Shown here one piece after another: positions 17,501 through 24,700 of a DNA stretch of 34,473 nucleotides; the first letter of the stretch is position 1, and each line of letters begins with the position of its first letter. The notes beneath the pieces are model-generated. The model did not search any database. It was given only the letters and a program-made list of their open reading frames with translations, and was not told the origin of the DNA. A program made the translations under genes and the position numbers. Source of the DNA: Candidatus Cloacimonadota bacterium (GTDB taxonomy: Bacteria; Cloacimonadota; Cloacimonadia; Cloacimonadales; TCS61). The DNA lies in NCBI GenBank assembly GCA_021736135.1, contig JAIPGO010000147.1, positions 1 to 34,473 on the forward strand, given 5' to 3'.

Positions 17501-18631
17501 GTCTTTGGTCCTTTAGGAGATAATGTTAATACCGTTAAATATCAATATGAGTCTGCAGATTATTATCCGGAGATTCCCGGCTGGTTTGGCGATCTTCAAG
17601 CTATTCAGGATGGGGGTGGTTATCTCGTAAACGTAGATGAACCGGTTTTTGATTTTTCACTTACTGGAAACCGGATCATGAGTGATACTCCTATTGACAT
17701 GATTACAGACTGGAACTGGATTGCCTACTATCCGCCGGATGCAGATTCATTATCTTCTGCCCTTTATTCAATTCTGGATAATGTGCATATTGTTAAGAAT
17801 CAGACTCAGTCTGCGGAATATTTCCCCGAAGTAGGTAACGGTATCTGGTTCGGTGATCTTGAAAGCATGGCACCTGGTATCGGGTACAAAGTTGATATGT
17901 TTAATTCAGATACTCTTATTTATCCTCTCTATCCGGTGATTACACGCAACCAGCCTGAGCAGGCACGATCACTGCCTGATAATGCTCCTGAAGACTGGGT
18001 AATAATGAAGGGTACTTCTGACAATATGATTGCTATGCTCAATACTGAAATTGATGGAGAAAACTATCTGTGGACTCCAGAAAATGCCGTTGGAGTCTTT
18101 GATGAAAATGGTATATGTCGTGCCCATGGTATCTGGCAGGAATCTGACGTCCTTGATCAGGGTTTCTGGTACTTTACTGTGGTTGGTAATAACAACGAAG
18201 TTCCACTAAGGCTTCGGATCTTATGCGAAAACGATGAAGAATTTGAAAGTTCTGAAACCTTTACTTTCCTGGCGGATTCCAAGATTGGTGATCCGTTTGA
18301 TCCGGTTGTATTTACTTTCAATCTTACTGCTGAAGATGAAAATGATATTGTAACAGTTAACTGCCTGGCTCAAAACTATCCGAATCCTTTCAATCCTGTT
18401 ACCACTATCAGTTTCTCATTAGCTCAAAATGATAATGTCGAAGTTAGTGTTTATAATTTAAGAGGAGAGATTGTTAAAGTTCTCGTTAGAGAACTTCGGG
18501 ATGCTGGATCATACTCAGTTATCTGGGATGGTTCTGATAATAAGGGAAATGATGTTGCAAGCGGCGTCTATTTCTATTCTATTAAAACTTCTACTTTTGC
18601 AGCGTCCCGTAAAATGGTGATGATCAAGTAA
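11561..18631 (+). CDS. Giant secreted tandem-95 (cadherin-like) repeat protein with C-terminal sorting domain
   Basis: This 2356-aa protein has an N-terminal signal peptide (MKMKKS basic start, hydrophobic core, cleavage probably near LQAVA/PDW). Next comes an ECR-type module (AFGPGGE, DCRSIAFW, KIYDAAMD) matching the start of gene 3. About 19 tandem-95 repeats follow, most with an EDFE start, NLDxHF, SSxxNWNGT and a VNDPP linker. The end consists of a duplicated WNWIS domain (17446-17935), an ECR-like module (VGVFD, ICRAHG, FWYFTVVGN; about 17990-18340) and a sorting domain with NYPNPFNPVTTI closing in RKMVMIK. Tandem-95 repeats belong to the Ig/cadherin-like folds of adhesins. Role inferred: long fibrous surface protein. 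It shares its whole C-terminal architecture with gene 1, implying duplication. No catalytic motif is seen. Confidence 0.9.
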   Translation: MKMKKSLVFVFMFSLLVSLQAVAPDWEVIPGTQYSLQMYSQVDYLGDFFTNDNPDNIVAAFGPGGETDCRSIAFWNEYNEFQLWYMTIVSNAADSLSEVISFKIYDAAMDQVLDCRESILFQDNVVIGSFDDTFLLTIPYVIDDLYGTYEDSLLIIQLESGVLINDYISQEYIDEFWVVLNQDVSHGVLNFNSDGSFDYMPTLNYFGSDFFEYYATDGVYVTSNAIVEIQIQPVNDPPNIDLPDEGFQFPEDTIYQVDFTPYISDVDNAVLTLTYSGNNYIQITVYGYFVTFTPEADFNGTEYIQFTINDNTARAIDSETIPVTVTPINDPPTLDSPIADFSFNEDQVDNHINLNEVFTDIDGDFLYFNVLDNINLNVFIDSYGLVTISSNQPNWNGSETIIFSAADMEYTVFDTVTVTVLPVNDPPYIITELPDLELVEDFEDILVNLDEHFDDIDDDELYYSAQFNNDHVLIGIAQNMMTIYSVLNWTGITQVVISAQDDFNIRYTVRDTFLITVTGVNDPPFVLTPLPDTQIQEDATAIQRNLDNYFDDYDDPILNYSVEFVDTEMTAWVEYNILYFHPVADWNGVSIITVTASDNYNYVSDSFNVTVLAVNDAPIVYMEIPDMTLEENFPPFDVNLYDHFADVDSENLIFTYSLNVQPSVIVSITEEIMTISSVAQWNGSVDVTVTAQDETGAIRLTVSDVFNISVEPVNNSPYLITPFTDFNVSEDFGSFDVDLTEYFTDPENDPLTYTLVYDEYQIYAVVNGDILTISSVFNWNGTAPVTIYASDEVLGNDPAMDSFNIIVQPVNDPPYITVPIDDYYVLEDFDPIVIDLNQHFADYDDILNFAVDYDADVIQASISMGFLTIYPNLNVFGDTEVLVNAGDGHRVQIYDAFWIYIAPVNDPPEIMLPDSFEFYEDTSLVLDFADYIEDIDSETLILTAEGNTNVLIDINGLTVTFTNVLNWNGSEVVTFHVYDGEFLISDDVLVVVIPQADVLTISLPPTFTFDEDESLTVNFAPYISNPDGFDIELSYAGADWVTVDINNLIVTLGAYPDWNGTDDVTFTISNIYGPEFSSDIVNVIVLPINDPPTVTPIPDQYIMEDSGTSSINLNTYFSDIDGDVLQYSANFDDDALIVEIAYPNLFFEPLPDWFGTTAVIVTAQDVYTRYTVRDTFDVIVEPVNDAPYIVTYFNDRTKNEDFLPFTIDFTGYFNDVDNEMLYYSVDFNSEEINVVLNGTVLEISSLLNWNGITAIAVTASDLEYRLSVTDEFLLTVNPVNDPPVLISPLEDLTLLEDFEPQFIDLSYHFYDPDNTITYSVNASADEIGVSIISGYILRLNSINDWYGTTTVEVTANDLQGRAYVIDDFDVIVEPVNDAPIVLNPLDDLNILEDTISEEINLNLNFFDVDGDVLIYSAEVSDPNGIVVIDQNIMTVSALENWNGSFDVTITAEDNMNRLFVTDLFQVLVSPVNDPPFIVTPLPDLEFQEDFEPYLYDLSQNYDDIECDVLYYNSEYNSDHIALMLDGSIMQINSINDWSGTTQVIIFISDQICREVITDTFLVTVYPLNDPPYVANPIPNQTKYEDFVTFSLNLDLYFTDVDEDILYYSAVANDTIVTLDIQDNLLFISSVPDLNGYVDITVTADDGYNRLTASDIFTLNVIPVNDPPMLMLPDQYDFDEDTSLVLDLVETGCICDIDNDPADLDLNVSGGVNVIIVIQGTVVTFSATNNWFGQEDLVFSLSDETYVVFDTVTVIVNPVNDPPVFVINIPDQQILEGNLFNTINLNYYVTDVDDPDPTLLWNYSGNVDLIVNIDPVTHIAIVSAPDPDWNGNENITFTVTDPYYASASDEVNFEIVPVNDAPIVIMQIPDQYVEINFAPFDIDLSYYFYDVDGDQLTYQAAFNPEEIMISELNGIITINSIVNWYGVSEVIVAANDNVTRATVTDTFLVNITHTITQPVPLGVMWNWISFYVQPDDYSLEYVFGPLGDNVNTVKYQYESADYYPEIPGWFGDLQAIQDGGGYLVNVDEPVFDFSLTGNRIMSDTPIDMITDWNWIAYYPPDADSLSSALYSILDNVHIVKNQTQSAEYFPEVGNGIWFGDLESMAPGIGYKVDMFNSDTLIYPLYPVITRNQPEQARSLPDNAPEDWVIMKGTSDNMIAMLNTEIDGENYLWTPENAVGVFDENGICRAHGIWQESDVLDQGFWYFTVVGNNNEVPLRLRILCENDEEFESSETFTFLADSKIGDPFDPVVFTFNLTAEDENDIVTVNCLAQNYPNPFNPVTTISFSLAQNDNVEVSVYNLRGEIVKVLVRELRDAGSYSVIWDGSDNKGNDVASGVYFYSIKTSTFAASRKMVMIK
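11970..17420 (+). repeat. About 19 tandem-95 repeats within giant gene 2
   Basis: Units of about 90-95 aa are joined by a VxPVNDPP or VNDAP linker. The first (from about 11985) is the longer VCBS-like form with GVLINDY and GSFDYMP. Most others are a subtype ending xLTISSxxNWNG. Units near 14290, 14560 and 16560 are the other subtype (LPDSFEFYED, VTFTN, FTVYD) that dominates gene 3. Sequence divergence between units is high, so this is an old array, unlike the PW array of gene 1. Confidence 0.85.
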
Positions 18632-18650
18632 TTTGATCAATCACCGATTT

Positions 18651-18678
18651 GTCTGGGCTGCCTGCGGGCAGCTCAGAC
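18651..18678 (+). terminator. Strong hairpin with UGCG tetraloop between giant genes 2 and 3
   Basis: A 12-bp stem (GTCTGGGCTGCC / GGCAGCTCAGAC, one G-U pair) closes a TGCG loop with a C-G closing pair, again the cUNCGg class. No U-tract follows. Like the hairpin after gene 1 it lies about 20 nt after a stop codon, which suggests a shared function in transcript processing, stability or attenuation. Confidence 0.6.
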
Positions 18679-18687
18679 TAATTGGAA

Positions 18688-18693
18688 TATAAT
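18688..18693 (+). promoter_or_regulatory. Possible -10 element upstream of giant gene 3
   Basis: A perfect TATAAT lies just after the intergenic hairpin. The expected -35 position falls inside the hairpin arm and does not resemble TTGACA, so this could be chance in AT-rich DNA or a weak internal promoter for genes 3 and 4. Confidence 0.2.
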
Positions 18694-18736
18694 AAAATGA
18701 AAATTAGAAAAAATATTTAGACTAAGGAACTTAATT

Positions 18737-18775
18737 ATGAAATTAAAAGAAGAAATATATGGAGGTACGGGATGA
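18737..18775 (+). CDS. Possible 12-codon leader ORF overlapping the start of giant gene 3
   Basis: ATG at 18737 opens a frame for MKLKEEIYGGTG whose TGA stop overlaps the gene 3 start in an ATGA arrangement (18772-18775). It has a plausible ribosome site (AAGGA, 18724-18728), and the GGAGG of gene 3 lies inside it. This geometry would allow translational coupling. It may be chance; no peptide function is proposed. Confidence 0.25.
   Translation: MKLKEEIYGGTG
18761..18765 (+). promoter_or_regulatory. Ribosome binding site of giant gene 3
   Basis: GGAGG lies 6 nt before the ATG at 18772, which is followed by a clear signal peptide. It supports this start. Confidence 0.7.
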
Positions 18776-21700
18776 ATAAACAAAAACTGATAATTTTATC
18801 CTTTGTTTTATTTGTCGCTTGTTTGCTCTTTGCCGATCCACCTGACTGGACACCTATGATTGGTAATCAGTATAATATGCAGGTATACGCTGAAGTCACA
18901 CTCTTCGAGCAACCTTTTACTAATGAAAATCCTGGTAATATCCTGGCTGCTTTCGGTCCCGGTGGTGAGCAGGATTGTCGGGCAATTGCTTTCTGGGATC
19001 AAGTAGGTCCTTATGCTATGTGGTATCTTACCATTCGAAGTAATGCCAGCGCCATTGAAATGGAACCTATTAATTTCTTGATTTATGATGCTGCTGCTGA
19101 TCAAATCTATGACACAGTGGGTGAGTTTCAGATTTACTTTGCTGATAATTCTGTGATTGGGTCTATTTATGATCCATATCAGCTTTCTGCTCCTGCAAAT
19201 CTGCCGCCGGTTGCAGTTACGGATCTATATCAGACCGATGAAGATATTTACCTGCAGGTTGATGCATTGCAGGGAGTTTTATCAAACGACTATGATCCGG
19301 AAGGTCTTGAACTCACGGCAGTTCTTGTCGATCAGACTCAGCATGGATCTCTGGAATTTTTTACTGATGGCTCCTTCAATTATCTGCCGGGATTTGACTA
19401 TTATGGTGCAGATATGTTTTCTTATCAGGCTTTTGATGGGGTATTATATAGTGATATCACTATTGTAAATATCACGATAAATCCAGTTAATGATCCACCT
19501 CGGTTCCAGTTCCCTCCCCTGGGATTCAGCTTCAATGAAGATGAAGACCTGATTGAAAATTTCTCTAACTGGATTTCTGACCCGGAAAATGATCCTATTA
19601 TCAATCTCACTGCTTCCGTAACCAACTATATTATTCTCGATATTGCCGGTATGGTTGTACAGTTTACTGCTCCCCTGAACTGGTTTGGGGAAGAGACCGT
19701 TACCTTTACCGCGACCGACAGCAATGGTGATTCCGCTTCCGAAGATGTTCTGGTTACTGTTATTTCGGTTAATGATCCTCCGGTTATTGATATCCCTTAT
19801 GATCAGTTCACAATGGAAGAAGACGATGTGCAGATCCTTGATCTTTCATTATTTATCTCTGATATTGATAATCAGGAATTGCTGCTTAGTGTTTTTGATA
19901 ATGATAATATTTCTGTTTCCGTTGATGGTTTCAGTGTTACTCTTATCCCGAATGAAAACTGGTTTGGCTCCGAAACTTTGAATTTCGTTGTTTCGGATGA
20001 TGTAACCAGGCTTACTGATAATGACTTCGTCGAGATCATTGTTCAGCCTGTCAATGACCCACCTGTGATCAATATTCCCGAAGATGAATATACTTTCCTG
20101 GAAGACGAAAGTCTTCTACTTGATCTTTCGGAATATATCAGCGACGTCGATGATACAATGCTGGATATCACTTATTCCGGTTATGAATATCTTATCTTTG
20201 AGGATTTAAGTCCTACAGTATTTTACATTACTGCTCCTCTTAACTGGTTTGGCAGTGAATTAATTACTTTCACGGTCATAGATACTGCCGGTCTGGAAGC
20301 CTCAGATGATGTCTTAATTACCGTGATTCCCGTTCCTGATCCTCCAGTTATAATGCTGCCTGACAGTTTCACGCTTGAAGAAGATTCCTTATTAATTGTT
20401 GATTTCGGGCTGGAAGGATACGTCTATGATGTTGATAGTGAAATACTCTCCCTAAGTAGCAATGGCAGCAACGTTGTGGTGAATATCACAGGTTTAAATG
20501 TGGAATTCATCCCTCTGCCGGACTGGAACGGTACCGAAACGATTACCTTTACTGTTTATGATGAGACCTTACAGGCTCAGGATGATGTTGATATCATTGT
20601 TACTCCGGTAAATGATGCCCCCCTTATTGATATTGAAGACTCCTATTCATTCCAGGAAGATGAAATTCTGCAGGTCGATTTTTCACAATATATTACTGAC
20701 GTTGACCTGGATGAGCTTACTTTGACTGCTGCCGGTAATATGAATATTCTTGTTGATATTGAACTACTGCAGGTTAGTTTCTCTGCTGTGCAGGATTGGT
20801 TTGGTTCTGAGATCATTACTTTTACAGTCAATGATAATCAGGGTAGAGCCATTGCCTCCGATTCTACGGAAGTTATTGTTACTCCGGCTAATGATGAACC
20901 GGTATTTATTCTTCCTAATGAAATATCTCTCTATGAAGACATCAATCTGACAGTAGATTTCGCTCAGTACATTACTGACGACAGCAGCTTTCTGGCACTC
21001 TCGGCAGGACCTGCAGTTAATCTTATGATCAATATTGATAGTCTCCTGGTTACTTTCATTCCTAATTCTAACTGGAATGGCGTGGAAAATATCAGTTTTA
21101 CTGTATTTGACGGTGAATTCTATGTTCCGGATGATGTTCTGATTAATGTTATTCCAGTCAATGATCCACCTCAAATTAATGTTCCGCTGGAATTCGTCTT
21201 CAATCCTAATCAAGTATATAATTACAATTTCCAGAATTTCGTCTTTGATCTGGATAGCAGCACTCTCTCTCTATCAGTAACAGGGAACCAGAATATTGAT
21301 ATCAGTATTTCAAATCTGATGGTTACTTTTACCACGGGTGACTGGCTGGGTGTGGAAACTGTTATCTTCACCGTTGATGATGGCACCGCTCGAGCTACTG
21401 CCTTTGACCAGATGGATCTTATTGTTACAGACGATACGCTTATGCCCGTGATCTATCTGCCGGTATCATTTACTTTCAACGAAGATAGCGCACGCAGTAT
21501 CGATTTTAACCCGTATATATATAATGATTCTCAAATCCAGGTCTATCTTTCTGCTTCAGGAAATGAGAATGTAATTGTAGAAATTGATACTTTAACTAAT
21601 TTTGTAAATTTATCTGCGCTTCCCAACTGGTTCGGTACAGAAGAGATTACTTTTACTATCCATGCTCCCGGATATGATTATTACAATTCTGATCAGACAA

Positions 21701-24700
21701 ATGTAATTGTTAATCCGGTTAATGATGCTCCCATTATTAACCTGCCTGTTGGAGGTTTCTCTTTCCTGGAAGATGCTTCACTTACGGTTGATTTTAACCT
21801 TGGAGAAGGATATATCTCAGATGTTGATAATGAAACCGTTTTTATGGATCTGATAGCAAACAGTCCCATGCCAAATATTATGGTGAATTTTACCGGTAAT
21901 ATTGCTTACTTCACGGCTCTCCCAGACTATAACGGTGCTGAAACATTCACGATTTATGTTAATGATGGCATTGCCTATGTTCAACAGGTATTCACGGTTA
22001 CGGTTATTCCCGTTAACGATGCTCCCGTTATAGATTTACCGGGTGCCGGATTCACTTTCCCGGAAAATGAAACACTGCTGGTAAATTTTGATCAATACAT
22101 CTTTGATGTTGATATGGATAACTGCCTGTTATCGCTGGTGAATGAAACTGATTATATCTTTGCCCAGATAAATGGTACTATGGTTTCTTTCAGCAGTATT
22201 ACTTACTGGAATGGTTCCGAAGCTTTGGTATTTTCTGTTAATGATCTGCACGGACGAGCTATTGATATCGATACTGTAATGGTTTATGTCTCTCCGGTTA
22301 ATAACCCGCCTTATATTGCTTATCCTATGCCTGATCTGCAGATTATGGAAAACCAGTCGAATAGTTCCATCAATCTCAATATTGTCTTTGCTGATTATGA
22401 TACTGATCCTGATTTGAATGCTGTAGTAAGTGATTCTTTATTCTTCTCTTCCTTTGAGCCAGGAGAAAGTAATTTTAATATTACTATTACGGATGGACTG
22501 GTTACCATTGCTCCTGTTCAAAACTGGTTTGGCAGTAAAACACTTTACTTTATTGCTACAGATACAATGGGCTTAACTGCTCAAGACAGCACTCTCGTTA
22601 CTGTTATTTCGGTCAACTATCCCCCCGAAGTAATCCTTTCGCTTCCTGATTACAATAAACAGGAGGATTTTACTGATTTTTCTTTGGATCTCGATCTGTA
22701 TTTTGATGATCAGGATGGTGATGTTCTAACTTATACGGTTCAGTATGATCCTGAACAGGTTTTTGCCCAGGTATTAAGTTCCACCCTGATAATATCTTCA
22801 TTGCCGAACTGGTATGGTCAGGCGGGTATTATAATTACAGCAACAGATCCGGATGAATTATCTGCTAATGACGGCTTTGTGATCAATGTGATTCCCGTTA
22901 ATGATCCTCCTCAAATCGCTCTACCCCCGGATTTTAATCTGCAGGAAGATATTGAGTCAGTTTTTAATTTTGCCAGTTATGCCAGTGATCCTGATAATAA
23001 CTCCTTGATCATTTTTAACGACAATCCCGAGAATCTGGTTATCACTTATGGGATTACTGCTCCCCTGGAAGTGCATATTATTAGCAATATTAACTGGTTT
23101 GGTTCAGAATTAGTTACTTTTTATGTCAGCGATCAAACCGGGAGACTTGTTGATTCGGACTCTGTTCTGGTAAATGTTGCTCCGGTTAATGATCCGCCTG
23201 TTATTAATGTGCCTAACGAAGGCTTTACTTTTGCTGAAGATGGCTCGCTGGTTGTGGATTTCACACCTTATGTTTCCGATGTGGATTCTCAGTTCTTGTC
23301 GGTCATCGTTTCCGATGGTGTAAATGTGCAGGCTGCTGTTGCTGGTTATCAGGTTACTTTTACTGCGATTCCTAACTGGTTCGGTACGGAAAACAATACA
23401 TTCACCGTTGGCGACGGTCAGTATTATGATTCTGAAATTGCACCGGTTATCGTTACCCCGGTTAATGATCCTCCTGTCATAAACCTGCCGATTTCTTTCA
23501 CTACACCGGAAGATACTCCCCTGGTGGTTGATTTTGCCGGTTATATTAGTGATATTGATAATCTGGTCACACAATTGTCGCTTTCTGTCGTTGGTACTTA
23601 TCCTGATGTGAACGTTAGTATTGCAGGTACTCAAGTAACCTTTACTCCCGGACCAAACTTCAATGGTACTGTTAATATCAGCTTTCTGGTTAACGATAAC
23701 AGCGGAGGTATTACTTCTGATGACGTTAATCTGATTGTCAGTCCTGTAAATGATCCGCCCACGATTATTCTGCCAGCCAGCTTCACATTCAATGAAGATG
23801 CCACACTTCCTGTAGATTTTACAGCTTATGTTAATGATGTTGATGGAAACCCGCTTACTCTTTCTGTTCAGAATAATGTGAATGTTACTGTAAACATCAC
23901 CGGTCTTATGGTTTCTTTCGGAGCCGTTCAAAACTGGAATGGTACCGAAAATCTTACGTTTATTGTGAATGACGGACAGGGCGCAACTGCTAATGATAAT
24001 GTGAATGTTATTGTCAATCCGGTTGGTGATGCTCCTACAATTAATCTACCTCCTGAGTTCAGATTTGATGAAGATAACTCCAGTGAAATTAATTTTATTC
24101 CCTTTATAACTGATATTGATACTCCTTTTGATCAACTCGCTTTGCAGGTCAGTGGTAACACGAATGTTATAGTCAATTTCGACATGTTACAAGTTAATCT
24201 CTCAGCTGTCCCTAACTGGAATGGTACCGAACTGCTCACCTTTACTGTTTACGAAACGGTAGGAGGACTTTCCGCCAGTGACGATGTTAATATTACAGTG
24301 AGACCCATTAATGACGCTCCTACAATCAATCTTCCCCTCAGCGTTAATATCAATGAAGGTGGCTCTTTAGTTATCGATATGAGTGATTTCATTGATGATA
24401 TTGATAATAACTATAATGATTTAACTCTTACTTGTGATGGGACAGATCATCTAACAGTTCAGATTGATAATCTTGTTGTTACTCTACTGGCTGAAACTGA
24501 CTGGGTGGGTAATGAAACCATCCAGTTTACTGTATATGATCTCACTCTGAGCAATACGGATAATATGAGAGTTTACATCCTGCCTACTAACGATCCTCCG
24601 GTAATTATCCTTCCTGATCAATTTGTACTCCAGGAAGATGTGCTCCAGACTTTAAATTTTGCTCTTTATGCCAGTGATGTTGATGGAGATCCTTTAACAC

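Noticed and set aside
18772-18840. Lipobox in the gene 3 signal peptide (FVAC)
   Set aside because: The residues before the Cys do not fit the usual L-[AS]-[GA]-C pattern, and a standard cleavage site (LLFA/DPPDW) aligned with gene 2 is more likely.
23110-23931. 273-aa open frame on the minus strand inside giant gene 3
   Set aside because: It lies opposite the repeat array, has Asn/Ile/Arg-rich low-information sequence mirroring the repeat period, and has no domain or ribosome site. Similar shadows occur at 10332-10829 and 11861-12256.
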